42,934 nt of DNA from the NCBI RefSeq assembly GCF_030452765.1, contig NZ_JAKDLO010000013.1, forward strand, positions 1-42,934, given 5' to 3'. Shown in pieces: positions 1-7,566 of this stretch; within the stretch, counting starts at the first letter, position 1; every line of letters begins with the position of its first letter. A program made the translations under genes and the position numbers. A model generated the notes under the pieces. That model ran no database searches and was not told the DNA's origin. It saw nothing but the letters and a program-made list of their open reading frames with translations. This DNA is from Intrasporangium sp. (GTDB lineage: Bacteria > Actinomycetota > Actinomycetes > Actinomycetales > Dermatophilaceae).

Positions 1-336
1 CTCAAGCTCATCGTCGACCTCATGATCGAGGGCGGCATCGCCAAGCAGCGCTGGTCGGTGTCCGACACGGCCGAGTACGGCGACTACGTCTCCGGGCCGC
101 GCGTCATCGACCCGCACGTCAAGGAGAACATGAAGGGCGTGCTGGCCGATATCCAGAACGGCGCGTTCGCCAAGCGCTTCATCGACGACCAGGACGTCGG
201 GGCACCGGAGTTCAAGTCCCTGCGCGAGAAGGGCGCCCAGCACCCCATCGAGGCGACCGGCAAGGACCTGCGCAAGCTGATGGCGTGGGTGCAGGACCAG
301 GACTCGGACTACGTCGAGGGGAGTGCCGCCCGCTGA
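1..336 (+). CDS. ilvC: Ketol-acid reductoisomerase, C-terminal part (partial)
   Basis: The window opens inside this gene; about the last 111 residues are present and the frame is open from base 1. The visible part is the all-helical 'knotted' C-terminal domain of class I ketol-acid reductoisomerase, including [13 protein letters not shown] near the start and SDTAEYGDY, which carry acidic Mg2+/substrate-site residues in the family. The enzyme isomerises and reduces 2-acetolactate or 2-aceto-2-hydroxybutyrate with NADPH in valine, leucine and isoleucine synthesis in the cytoplasm. The gene is presumably the last of an ilvBNC operon lying upstream (inferred). Its final codons and TGA stop (334-336) sit inside the first copy of an 83-bp tandem repeat. 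Confidence 0.95.
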   Translation, partial: LKLIVDLMIEGGIAKQRWSVSDTAEYGDYVSGPRVIDPHVKENMKGVLADIQNGAFAKRFIDDQDVGAPEFKSLREKGAQHPIEATGKDLRKLMAWVQDQDSDYVEGSAAR

Positions 337-522
337 CAGCCCCGTGAGGACACGAGGGAGCGCCGGCGACTGAGGCCCGGAGCGGGGCGTGGAAGCGGGC
401 CAGTAGGTGCGCCCGCTGACAGCCCCGTGAGGACACGAGGGAGCGCCGGCGACTGAGGCCCGGAGCGGGGCGTGGAAGCGGGCCAGTAGGTGCGCCCGCT
501 GACAGCCCCGCTGAGGACGCGA
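327..522. repeat. 83-bp tandem repeat, about 2.4 copies, starting in the ilvC stop region
   Basis: Copies lie at 327-409 and 410-492; a third, partial and slightly diverged copy (one insertion, one substitution) covers 493-522. I find no difference between the first two copies. The unit begins CGCCCGCTGACAGCCCCGTG, so every copy repeats the last ilvC bases including a TGA. The body is rich in GC palindromic pieces. This suggests a recent tandem duplication of an intergenic element, or a REP-like element that captured the gene end. No protein is suggested. Confidence 0.9.
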
Positions 523-535
523 GCTCCGAAGGAGC

Positions 536-575
536 GTGCGCGGTTGGTGTCGTCCTGATGACACCAACCGCGCAC
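536..575. terminator. Bidirectional terminator hairpin, 16-bp perfect stem
   Basis: Arms 536-551 (GTGCGCGGTTGGTGTC) and 560-575 are exact reverse complements around an 8-nt loop. There is no U-run, as is common for terminators in high-G+C actinobacteria. It lies between two convergent genes (ilvC and the reductase) and can serve both. Confidence 0.85.
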
Positions 576-580
576 AGCCC

Positions 581-1900
581 TCACAGGGAGTCCGGAGGGG
601 GCCAGGCCAGCCGGTGCACCGCGTACCGCGACTTCATCCGTGGTATGCCGCCCAGCTCGTTCGCGCCGACCGCATCCAGGGCGACCGTCGGGTCGGCGAG
701 CCGGTCGAGGTCGACGGGCCCCTTGGACCGCACGAGCGCCTGGACGGTGTCGATCTCGTCCCAGATGTGGACCTGCATCCCGGCGAGCACCCGTGCGTCG
801 TCGCCGTGCCGCCCGACCCAGAACGCGAGGAACTCGTTGCTGGCCGGGTCTCCACGAAGGACGAGCTCGGTGTCGGTCCCCGGTGGGACGTACCCGGCGT
901 ACTCGAGGCCGAGGTCGTACTGGTCCGAGTAGAAGAACGGCATCGGGCCGTAGTGCACCGGCAGACCGACCATCGACCGGCCGGCGGCGTACCCGCCGTC
1001 GTAGGCGTTGGCCCAGTGTTCGACGCGCACCCGTGTCCTCAGGGTCGGGTGGTACCAGCGGGCGACGTCTCCTGCCGCGTAGACCCCGTCGGCGGACGCC
1101 CGGAGCGACTCGTCCACGAGGATGCCGTCCTCGACGTCGAGGCCCGCCCCCTCGGCGAGACGGGTGTTGGGGAACGCGCCGATCCCGATGACGACCGTGT
1201 CGGCCGGGAGCCGATCACCACCGGTCGTGACCACTGTGGTCACGACGTCGCCCTCTCCCTCGAGGCTCTCGACACCGTCGGCGAACCGGAAGGTGACCTC
1301 ATGCGAGCGGTGCACGTCGGCGAACCAGGCCCCGATCCGCTCCCCGAGGGTGCCGAGCAGCGGCGCATCGTGCGGCTCGATGACGGTCACCTCGGCGCCA
1401 CGCCTACGTGCGGCGGCGCTGACCTCGAGGCCGATCCAGCCGGCACCGACGACGACGACCCTGCTGCCGTGGACGAGCCGCTCACGCAGCGCGGCGGCAT
1501 CCGTCATCGTGCGCAGGTAGAAGACGCCGCCGAGCCGCGTGCCGGGTACCTCGAGCTTGCGCGCGCCGGACCCGGTCGCGAGCAGCACCGCGCCCCACGT
1601 GAGCTCCTGACCGTCGGACAGGACCAGGCTCCGGCTGGCCGGGTCGAGCTTGTCGGCAGCCACACCGAGCCGCAGGTCGACGCCGCGTTCGTCGTACCAC
1701 CGGACGGGCCGCACGAAGGCGGCCTCGGGGGACTCGACCCCGAGGAGGACCTCCTTGGACAGCGGCGGGCGCTCGTACGGGAGCCGCTTCTCGCGTGCCA
1801 CGAGGATGACCGGGGTTTCGGTGTCGTTCTCGCGGATCGCCTCGATGGCTCGGGCGCCTGCGACGCCGCCCCCGATGATGACGAACGGCTCACCACTCAT
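581..1900 (-). CDS. FAD/NAD(P)-binding ferredoxin reductase-family oxidoreductase
   Basis: A flavoprotein of about 439 residues that would pass electrons from NAD(P)H to a small ferredoxin-type partner, as in class I oxygenase and P450 reductases. Residues 5-15 (FVIIGGGVAGA) are the FAD Rossmann motif; a second GxGxxG (VVVVGAGWIGLE) binds NAD(P)H; VYAAGDVARW is the second FAD motif. The C-terminal third matches the reductase C-terminal dimerisation domain (FFYSDQYDLGLEYAG), followed by a tail of about 30 residues. The start at 1900 is chosen because a GGAGGGAGG Shine-Dalgarno lies just upstream and the protein begins exactly at the fold; the longer open frame upstream is LysR debris. No ferredoxin or oxygenase gene is next to it, so the partner is unknown. 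Confidence 0.9.
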   Translation of the reverse strand: MSGEPFVIIGGGVAGARAIEAIRENDTETPVILVAREKRLPYERPPLSKEVLLGVESPEAAFVRPVRWYDERGVDLRLGVAADKLDPASRSLVLSDGQELTWGAVLLATGSGARKLEVPGTRLGGVFYLRTMTDAAALRERLVHGSRVVVVGAGWIGLEVSAAARRRGAEVTVIEPHDAPLLGTLGERIGAWFADVHRSHEVTFRFADGVESLEGEGDVVTTVVTTGGDRLPADTVVIGIGAFPNTRLAEGAGLDVEDGILVDESLRASADGVYAAGDVARWYHPTLRTRVRVEHWANAYDGGYAAGRSMVGLPVHYGPMPFFYSDQYDLGLEYAGYVPPGTDTELVLRGDPASNEFLAFWVGRHGDDARVLAGMQVHIWDEIDTVQALVRSKGPVDLDRLADPTVALDAVGANELGGIPRMKSRYAVHRLAWPPPDSL

Positions 1901-1975
1901 GCGTTCATCCTCCCTCCGGCGCGATGAACCCGCCAACCTCGTCCTCGCCGGCTCGTCCTTTTCCTGGTCGTCCTC

Positions 1976-2297
1976 GCCGTTGTCGCGGCAGCACTGCACG
2001 ACCTTGTCGTGGTAGTCGGGCGAGACCTCCCGGGGCAGCCGGACCCAGGCAGGTCCGCGGTACTGGCCAGGTCCATCGGCGCCTCGCCGAGCCGCCACGA
2101 GCTCGGGGCTGCGACCACGAACTCCTCGTCCACCAGGATGCGTCGCTGCCGTCCCGGCGGCCCGGCGAGCAGTCGGACCAGCGCCAGGTCGATCGCACGC
2201 TCGGTCAACGCCCCGCAACGCATCGTGTGTCCAGCTCCTGGAGCACCAGCTCGACCCGGGGATGCGTGGACCGGAAAGCGGTGAGCATTCCCGGCAA
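1976..2297 (-). pseudogene. LysR-family regulator, internal fragment with two frameshifts
   Basis: Three minus-strand frames carry consecutive pieces of a LysR effector-binding domain: 2226-2297 (LTAFRSTHPRVELVLQELDT), 2044-2211 (AIDLALVRLL … DEEFVVAAPS) and 1976-2047 (WVRLPREVSPDYHDKVVQCC). The order and spacing are those of an intact LTTR C-terminal half, but the frame changes near 2212-2226 and near 2045. The DNA-binding N-terminal half and the extreme C-terminus are missing; plus-strand debris begins where the N-terminal half should be. It is therefore a dead, truncated gene, perhaps once the regulator of the neighbouring genes. Confidence 0.75.
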
Positions 2298-2458
2298 CCG
2301 GCATCGCCGAGCGCATCGAACTGGTCGAGGACGCCATCGTCGGGGCCGTCCTCGCCGGGGCCGTCCTCGCCGGTTCCACCCTCGCCGAGGCGCGTGCCCA
2401 GCAGGGCCACCACCGGCTCCAGACACCCGAGAGCGCAACCGCAGGAAGGACGTCATGA
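2285..2458 (+). pseudogene. Orphan C-terminal coding tail upstream of the rraA-like gene
   Basis: An open frame without a start codon, directly after a TGA at 2282-2284. It reads like a real protein end (ERIELVEDAIVGAVLAG … TLAEARAQQGHHRLQT) and stops at TGA 2456-2458, overlapping the ATG of the next gene in the ATGA arrangement typical of coupled operon genes. A 15-bp in-frame tandem duplication (2342-2371) encodes GAVLA twice. I do not recognise the family. It is probably the remaining 3' end of the gene once cotranscribed with the rraA-like gene, its front lost at the junction with the LysR fragment. Confidence 0.45.
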
Positions 2459-3134
2459 GCACGTCCACCACCCTCGCCCTCCCTACCGTCGACACCCGGG
2501 GCCATGCCGCAGCCATCCTCTACGAGGCCGCAGTCGCGACGCTCGCCGCACTGCCGGCCGACCACCCGCTGCGCGGTCGCCACACCGGGCTCTTCCGACT
2601 CGACCCCCAGATCCGCGCCGCCTGACCGGGTGCCGCCTGGCCGGCACCGCCTACACCGTCCAGGGTGCGGGCGGCGACAACCTCGCCCTGCACCGCGGCG
2701 TCTACGCCGCTCCCGAGGGCTCGATCCTGGTCGTCGACGTGAACGCCGCAGAGTTCGGCCATTGGGGCGAGGTGCTGGCTGTCGCAGCCGAGGCGCGCGG
2801 CATCACCGGACTGCTCATCGACGGTGGCGTGCGCGACAGCGTCGAGCAGTCCCGGCTCGAGTTCCCGGTGTTCTCCCGCAACAACTCGGTCCGCGGCACC
2901 CGCAAGCTCTTCCGGGGCGGCCTCGGCACCGAGGTCGAGATCGGCGGGGTCCCGGTCCGCACCGGAGACACCATCGTCGCCGACGGCGTCGTCGTGCTGC
3001 CCGCCCAGATCGCCGAGAGCGTCATCGAGCAGGCCGACCTGCGCGTCGCGAGGGAGCAGGAGATCATGGCTCGGCTCCGCGAGGGCGAGACCACCCTCGA
3101 GGTCTACGGACTCGACGGAGACCGCGATGTCTGA
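2455..3134 (+). pseudogene. RraA/HMG-aldolase-family protein, frameshifted
   Basis: The first part (2455-2625) reads MSTSTTLALPTVDTRGHAAA … LFRLDPQIRAA and then hits a stop; the rest continues in another frame from about 2630 (CRLAGTAYTVQGAGGDNLAL) to 3134. Together they make an RraA-like fold of about 226 residues with the conserved LLIDGGVRD … FPVF block. Family members are 4-hydroxy-4-methyl-2-oxoglutarate aldolases, oxaloacetate decarboxylases or RNase E inhibitors; the aldolase type is likelier in actinobacteria. One indel near 2620-2632 separates the halves, so it is a recent pseudogene or a sequencing error. The surrounding decay favours the former. AAGGA precedes the ATG. Confidence 0.75.
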
Positions 3135-3319
3135 GCACGCCCTCGGTAGCGGACAACCCGGCCCTCACGATCACTGCGCGCAGGACATCGGGCCGCTTTC
3201 CGGCGGCACGATGATGAAGGTACGGCGCGCAGAACGCCGCCCTGTCCTACCTGCCGGCTCTCGCCGAGGCGGGAGTGGAGCCGGCCGAGATCCCGCTCGG
3301 CGGGCACTGGCCCATGTAA
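3127..3319 (+). pseudogene. Broken fragment following the rraA-like gene, family unknown
   Basis: An ATG at 3127 overlaps the end of the rraA-like frame by 8 nt, as in an operon. It reads MSEHALGSG … QDIGPLSGGTMMKV; then sense continues in another frame (YGAQNAALSYLPALAEAGVE) and ends at TAA 3317-3319. A further protein-like piece (NPVEMWRRIAALVNRTG) follows around 3322-3372. I cannot name the family. It looks like the third gene of a decayed catabolic operon. Confidence 0.35.
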
Positions 3320-3462
3320 CTCCAACCCGGTCGAGATGTGGCGCCGGATCGCGGCCCTCGTCAACCGAACCGGGCGTGGCTGCTGAGGTCGTGCCTGGGG
3401 AGGCAGCCGATCCGCACGGCCACATCCTGACCAGGCATACCCCGACCGGGTCCTCTCGGCCC

Positions 3463-3468
3463 TAGACT
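3463..3468 (+). promoter_or_regulatory. Putative serA -10 box (TAGACT)
   Basis: TAGACT fits the TANNNT boxes seen repeatedly in this window. It would give a 5' UTR of about 70 nt for serA, containing a small GGCAC/GTGCC hairpin and a GAAGGAAG ribosome site. No clear -35 box is visible. Confidence 0.45.
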
Positions 3469-3543
3469 GGCGCCCGGCACATCGCGGTGCCAGTTGTTGG
3501 GCCGCGCCCGGCGGGCCCGTACATCGTCCGAAGGAAGCCCCCT

Positions 3544-5127
3544 GTGTCCAAACCCGTAGTCCTCATCGCCGAAGCGCTCTCGCCCGCGACGCTCGACGCC
3601 CTCGGCCCCGACTTCGAGGTCCGACGCTGCGACGGAGCGAACCGCGACGAGCTCATCCCGGCTCTTGCGGACGTCGACGCCATCCTGATCCGGTCGGCCA
3701 CCAAGATGGATGCCGAGGCGCTGTCGGCCGGCAAGCGGCTCAAGGTCGTCGCCCGCGCCGGCGTCGGTCTCGACAACGTCGACGTCGCGGCCGCCACGCA
3801 AGCGGGCATCATGGTCGTCAACGCACCGACGTCGAACATCACGTCGGCCGCCGAGCTCGCGATCGGCCTGCTCCTCGCGACGGCCCGCAACATCGCCCCG
3901 GCCAGCCAGTCGCTCAAGGGCGGCGCCTGGAAGCGGAGCACGTACTCCGGTGTCGAGCTGCTGGACAAGACCGTCGGCGTCGTCGGGCTCGGCCGGATCG
4001 GAGCCCTGGTCGCCGAGCGGCTCAAGGGCTTCGGCATGCGGATCCTCGCCCACGACCCCTACGCCTCGGCCGCCAAGGCTGGCCAGATCGGCGCCCAGCT
4101 CGTCACGCTCGACGAGCTGCTCGCCGAGTCCGACTTCATCACCATCCACCTGCCGAAGACGCCCGAGACGCTCGGCCTCATCGGCGAGGACGCCTTGTCG
4201 AAGGTCAAGCCGAGCGTTCGCATCGTCAACGCGGCTCGCGGGGGCATCGTCGACGAGGCGGCCCTCGCCCGTGCCCTGGACGAGGGACGGGTCGCCGGCG
4301 CCGGTCTCGATGTCTTCGCGACGGAGCCGTGCACGGAGTCGCCGTTGTTCGGCCACGAGTCCGTCGTCGTCACGCCGCACCTTGGCGCCTCGACCGAGGA
4401 GGCCCAGGAGAAGGCCGGCGTCGCCGTGGCCAGGTCGGTGCGCCTGGCCCTCAGCGGCGAGCTCGTCCCCGATGCCGTCAACGTCAGCAGCGGCTTCATC
4501 GCCGAGGAGGTCCGGCCCGGCATCTCGCTTGTCGAGAAGCTCGGACGCATCTTCACGGCCGTCGCCGGTGCCGTGCCCGCCCAGCTCGACATCGACGTGC
4601 GAGGCGAGATCACCGAGTATGACGTCAGCGTGTGGAAGCTCGTCGCCCTGAAGGGCCTGTTCACCGATGTCGTCGAGGACCCCGTGACCTACGTCAACGC
4701 CCCGATCCTCGCCGAGCAGCGCGACTGTCAGGTGCGCCTGGTCACCTCGCCCGACGGCGGCGACTTCCGCAACATCACGACCCTGCGTGGCACGCTCGGC
4801 GACGGCACGACCGTGTCGGTAGCCGGCACCCTGACCGGGCCGAAGATGGTCGAGAAGCTCGTCGGGGTCGGCGACTACGACCTCGAGGTGCCGCTCTCGG
4901 ACCACATGCTCGTCTTCGAGTACACCGACCGTCCGGGCATCGTCGGCAAGGTCGGCAAGCTCCTCGGCGATGCGGGCGTCAACATCGGTGGCATGCAGGT
5001 CTCCCGCCACGGCGAGAGCGCCATCGGGGTCATCAATGTCGACAACATCGTCTCGCAACAGCTCGCCGGCGAGGTCGCTGCCACGATCGCGGCGACGACG
5101 TTCGCGGTCGTCGACCTCGAGGACTGA
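3544..5127 (+). CDS. serA: D-3-phosphoglycerate dehydrogenase
   Basis: Catalyses the first step of serine synthesis: 3-phosphoglycerate + NAD+ to 3-phosphohydroxypyruvate. The 527-residue product is the long actinobacterial type: split substrate domain, NAD-binding Rossmann domain (VGVVGLGRIGALVAERL), catalytic Arg/Glu/His region (NAARGGIVDE … HLGAST), an intervening ASB domain, and a C-terminal ACT domain (MLVFEYTDRPGIVGKVGKLL) that in this family binds serine for feedback control. The GTG at 3544 is chosen because GAAGGAAG lies about 8 nt upstream and the protein begins at the usual SKPVVLIAE; the open frame further upstream has no family match. The position after ilvC and before leuB is the common actinobacterial order. 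A long hairpin follows the stop. Confidence 0.97.
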   Translation: MSKPVVLIAEALSPATLDALGPDFEVRRCDGANRDELIPALADVDAILIRSATKMDAEALSAGKRLKVVARAGVGLDNVDVAAATQAGIMVVNAPTSNITSAAELAIGLLLATARNIAPASQSLKGGAWKRSTYSGVELLDKTVGVVGLGRIGALVAERLKGFGMRILAHDPYASAAKAGQIGAQLVTLDELLAESDFITIHLPKTPETLGLIGEDALSKVKPSVRIVNAARGGIVDEAALARALDEGRVAGAGLDVFATEPCTESPLFGHESVVVTPHLGASTEEAQEKAGVAVARSVRLALSGELVPDAVNVSSGFIAEEVRPGISLVEKLGRIFTAVAGAVPAQLDIDVRGEITEYDVSVWKLVALKGLFTDVVEDPVTYVNAPILAEQRDCQVRLVTSPDGGDFRNITTLRGTLGDGTTVSVAGTLTGPKMVEKLVGVGDYDLEVPLSDHMLVFEYTDRPGIVGKVGKLLGDAGVNIGGMQVSRHGESAIGVINVDNIVSQQLAGEVAATIAATTFAVVDLED

Positions 5128-5144
5128 GCGGCCCTTCTTCTTCG

Positions 5145-5200
5145 GTATGCCGCTGCGCTGGGTCCGCGTGTCACGCGAGTCCCCCAGCTCAGCGGCATAC
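5145..5200. terminator. Long inverted repeat after serA (18-bp arms, one mismatch)
   Basis: Arms 5145-5162 and 5183-5200 pair over 18 positions with one mismatch; the 20-nt loop contains a second small stem (CGCGTG/CACGCG). No T-run follows. The outer ends of both arms are copies of the GTATGCCGC word that recurs through the window. It most simply acts as the serA terminator, but the composition is unusual. The rest of 5128-5376 shows no gene. Confidence 0.6.
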
Positions 5201-5376
5201 GTGCCGCTTTGACCTGTTCGTCCCGTCGCACCGGTGAACGGGTGGCTCGAATTCTCGAAACCACCAGCCCGCCGGTCCGGGGCACGCGAGAATGGACCGT
5301 TACCCTTCGGCGGGCGTGCCCCAACCGGTCCGGGCGTCGGCGACGTCCGCCACGTCGCGTGCAGTGGAGGTGGACC

Positions 5377-6444
5377 ATGTCACAGGGAGCGCATGGCGTC
5401 ATGGCCTTGGCGGGCCGGTTGAAGGCCTGGATCGTGGGATTCGTCCTGTGGGCGGTGGTCCTGCGGATCTTCGGGATCGGCGATGACGACGTGGGGCCGA
5501 CCGCAGCGCTCGTCGGCTGCGGCATGCTCTTCCTCTACCTGCTCATCGTCTCGATGGTGCGCATCTCCTGGCCGGTTCGGGTCCGGGGTCGAGACGCGAA
5601 CCGGCTCGTCGGCGGGAGCAAGACCCATGCCCTGTACTGGTTCCGCGGGGTCACCCACTCGGTCGGCCGGAACGTCGACAGCCAGACCGCTGTCAGCGGA
5701 ACCGTCTCCACCGATGGGCTCGGCAACGTGCATGGCCAGATCGGGTCCCACACCACGACGAAGGTGCACGACCGCTTCTCACTCACCGACCGTGAAGGTC
5801 GCCAACACACTGTCGAGGTGGAGGGAGCCTACGTGCCGCTGGGCGAAGGACAACTCGTGACGGCTGTGTGGGCTGTCTCTCCGGGGCGCAAGCGCGGCCC
5901 CTACATCTGCGTCGTCAACCACAGCACCGGCACCCCGACGTGGGTCTCCAAGGCGGTCTATCCGATCATCTTCGGCGGCGGCGTGGGGTTGGCCGTCCTG
6001 TGGGCGACCCTCGCTGCCGTCCTACTCAGCCTGGGGGGTCGGCCCGGCGTGGGTGGCCTGGTGTTCGTCGTCGGGATGTTCTGGTTCGTCGTCGTGATCC
6101 GGCTGCAGGCCGCATTCCTCCGCAACGTCGGCTCGAAGCCGCTCATCAGGATCGTGACCGAGCAGGCGGCAGAAGAGCTCGCTCTGACGCGCAGCGGCGC
6201 GTCTGCTCCCCCGGCGTATGGCCCGCAGCCCGCACACCCACCAGTGCACACTCAGCCGCTGGGCGCACCCGCCTCGGGGGTCGGCGCACACTCGGCCCCG
6301 GTGTCCCCTCCGCCACCGGCCAGGTGGGAGACGCCGACCTGGGTGGCCGACCCCACCGGCCGGCACGAGTTCCGCTACTGGAACGGTCTGCAGTGGACTG
6401 CGGACGTCAGTGACGCCGGGGTGGTGGGGCAGGACACGGTCTAG
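5377..6444 (+). CDS. Membrane protein with C-terminal DUF2510 domain, function unknown
   Basis: A 355-residue protein with two N-terminal membrane segments (about 15-35 and 42-63), a soluble mid-region of roughly 125 residues, a second hydrophobic pair (about 195-240), a Pro/Ala-rich linker, and a C-terminal DUF2510 motif (WVADPTGRHEFRYWNGLQWT). DUF2510 is a short Trp-rich actinobacterial domain often found at the ends of membrane proteins; its role is unknown. The ATG at 5377 follows a good GTGGAGG site. The mid-region (KTHALYWFRGVTHSVGRN … DRFSLTDREGRQHTVEVEG) looks like a small beta-rich domain I cannot name. The gene converges on the mgtC-like gene; the tetranucleotide CTAG (6441-6444) supplies both stop codons. 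Confidence 0.85.
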   Translation: MSQGAHGVMALAGRLKAWIVGFVLWAVVLRIFGIGDDDVGPTAALVGCGMLFLYLLIVSMVRISWPVRVRGRDANRLVGGSKTHALYWFRGVTHSVGRNVDSQTAVSGTVSTDGLGNVHGQIGSHTTTKVHDRFSLTDREGRQHTVEVEGAYVPLGEGQLVTAVWAVSPGRKRGPYICVVNHSTGTPTWVSKAVYPIIFGGGVGLAVLWATLAAVLLSLGGRPGVGGLVFVVGMFWFVVVIRLQAAFLRNVGSKPLIRIVTEQAAEELALTRSGASAPPAYGPQPAHPPVHTQPLGAPASGVGAHSAPVSPPPPARWETPTWVADPTGRHEFRYWNGLQWTADVSDAGVVGQDTV

Positions 6445-7202
6445 TCCTCCGCGTGGTGGGTGGTCCGCTCGACGGCGACGATGCCGTCCACCTCGCTGAG
6501 CGCGGCGTTGAGCGAAGGCAGCCGACCGCGCCCCGACAGGATCAGGACGACCGTGACGAGCCGGCCCCCCTGGCGTGGTGCCTCGGACTCGTCACGCCCG
6601 CGTCCGGACCCGATCTGGACCGTGGCGGTCTGCGAGGTCGTGAGGTCCTCGATCGCGAAACCGCGCGAGGTGACGAGGTCGATGATCTGGCGGAGCAGGC
6701 CCCGACCGTCCACGTACGTGACGCGCAGTGCGTGCACGTCCGGGTAGCGACCGTGCACGAACGACTGGAGCGGTCGCAGGGCGTACATGATGACGAAGTA
6801 GAGCGCCGTGGTGAGGGTGGCCAGCACCGGCAGGCCGGCACCCGCTGCGGCACCCACGGCCGCAACCAGCCAGACGCTGGCAGCCGTCGTCAGGCCGCGG
6901 ACGGCATCCTGACGTACGAAGATGAGCCCGCCGCCGATGAAGCCGAGGCCGGTGACGATCCCGGCGGCCACCCGGGAGGGGTCGAGGCGGACCTGGTCGC
7001 CGAGGACATCGGTGAAACCGTACTTGCTGACCAGGACGAAAAGGGCGGAGCCGAGACCGACGAGGGTGTACGTGCGGATGCCGGCCGACTTCTGCCGGGA
7101 CTCGCGCTCGATGCCGATGAGCAGGGCCAGGACGAAGGCGACACCGAGCTCGAGGACCTGGGCCCAGCCCTCTCCAGTGGGCTCTCCGAAGCCACTCACC
7201 AT
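6441..7202 (-). CDS. MgtC/SapB-family membrane protein
   Basis: A 253-residue protein. The N-terminal 150 residues hold about five membrane segments with family signatures (LALLIGIERESRQKSAGIRTYTL split over residues 27-49, and GLGFIGGGLI). The C-terminal about 90 residues are a soluble ACT-like domain (HALRVTYVDGRGLLRQIIDLV … VDGIVAVER), as in MgtC. MgtC proteins affect Mg2+-limited growth, membrane potential and F1Fo-ATPase in pathogens; the role of environmental actinobacterial homologues is not settled. The start at 7202 is supported by a TAGGGT box ending 6 nt before it (leaderless). The gene overlaps its convergent neighbour by 4 bp. Confidence 0.9.
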   Translation of the reverse strand: MVSGFGEPTGEGWAQVLELGVAFVLALLIGIERESRQKSAGIRTYTLVGLGSALFVLVSKYGFTDVLGDQVRLDPSRVAAGIVTGLGFIGGGLIFVRQDAVRGLTTAASVWLVAAVGAAAGAGLPVLATLTTALYFVIMYALRPLQSFVHGRYPDVHALRVTYVDGRGLLRQIIDLVTSRGFAIEDLTTSQTATVQIGSGRGRDESEAPRQGGRLVTVVLILSGRGRLPSLNAALSEVDGIVAVERTTHHAED

Positions 7203-7208
7203 GCCCCG

Positions 7209-7214
7209 ACCCTA
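7209..7214 (-). promoter_or_regulatory. Leaderless -10 box of the mgtC-like gene (TAGGGT)
   Basis: On the minus strand TAGGGT is followed by 6 nt and then the ATG at 7202, so transcription would begin at or next to the start codon. Confidence 0.55.
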
Positions 7215-7280
7215 GTGCCGCGCGTCTCGGGTTGTGGGAAACCCCTTGCGCTCGCACCGAGTCCGCGTAACGTGAAAGGC

Positions 7281-7331
7281 ATGACGCGGCGTCAGGTACT
7301 CATCCTTATCAGCCGCGGCGAGTCCAGGTAG
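7281..7331 (+). CDS. Putative branched-chain amino acid leader peptide (16 aa)
   Basis: A short ORF encoding MTRRQVLILISRGESR. Five consecutive residues (VLILI) are valine, leucine and isoleucine, the pattern of leader peptides in attenuated ilv/leu operons. The stop lies between two competing RNA stems (see the regulatory feature). GTGAAAGG lies just upstream as a possible weak ribosome site. leuB is about 320 nt downstream. The leader role is inferred from composition, position and structure. Confidence 0.6.
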   Translation: MTRRQVLILISRGESR

Positions 7332-7377
7332 TCAGCGACCTCGCCGCGGAGAACCCGCGCACCCCTCGACGCTGACT
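7313..7377 (+). promoter_or_regulatory. Competing RNA stems downstream of the leader peptide
   Basis: Stem A: 7313-7322 (CCGCGGCGAG) pairs perfectly with 7340-7349. Stem B: 7330-7337 (AGTCAGCG) pairs perfectly with 7370-7377. B's left arm lies in A's loop and its right arm lies outside A, so together they form an H-type pseudoknot or two alternative states. Stem A's left arm is inside the last leader codons, so a ribosome stalled on the VLILI codons would disturb it. No U-tract terminator follows directly; the next obvious terminator is after the 28-aa ORF. Confidence 0.5.
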
Positions 7378-7446
7378 GGCTCGCCCACCCGGGCTCGAGC
7401 CCCTGAGACCGAACGATCCACTTTCTCGAGAAGGACAGATTTCATC

Positions 7447-7533
7447 ATGAGCGAAGAAGCCGAGGCCGCCCGCCGCGCACTGCAGGAGTCGATGGACCTG
7501 CGCGACCAGGGCCACACTGACGACGACGACTGA
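7447..7533 (+). CDS. 28-residue acidic peptide, unknown
   Basis: The ORF begins MSEEAEAARRALQESMDLRD and ends in four Asp. AGAAGGA is 11-12 nt upstream of the ATG, a somewhat long gap. The peptide is hydrophilic, probably helical (Ala/Glu/Arg-rich), with no signal peptide. It lies between the leader peptide and a terminator ahead of leuB, so it may be the first or only gene read from the leader's transcript. I do not recognise it; it may be a real small protein or part of the attenuation mechanism. Confidence 0.45.
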   Translation: MSEEAEAARRALQESMDLRDQGHTDDDD

Positions 7534-7566
7534 GCCTGGCAAGGGCTCGTCGCAGACCGTACGAGA

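Noticed and set aside
536-1927. Long plus-strand open frame opposite the reductase (and similar ones opposite serA, leuCD and ddl)
   Set aside because: Antisense frames in G+C-rich genes stay open through third-position bias; the translations are Arg/Asp/Gly-rich with no family motifs or ribosome sites.
1976-3319. Insertion sequence or phage remnant as the cause of the debris
   Set aside because: No transposase, integrase, terminal inverted repeats or target duplications found; pieces fit a metabolic operon and its regulator.
7423-7432. TTCTCGAGAA palindrome as an operator for the 28-aa ORF
   Set aside because: Only 10 bp, overlaps the likely ribosome site, and such short palindromes are expected by chance.
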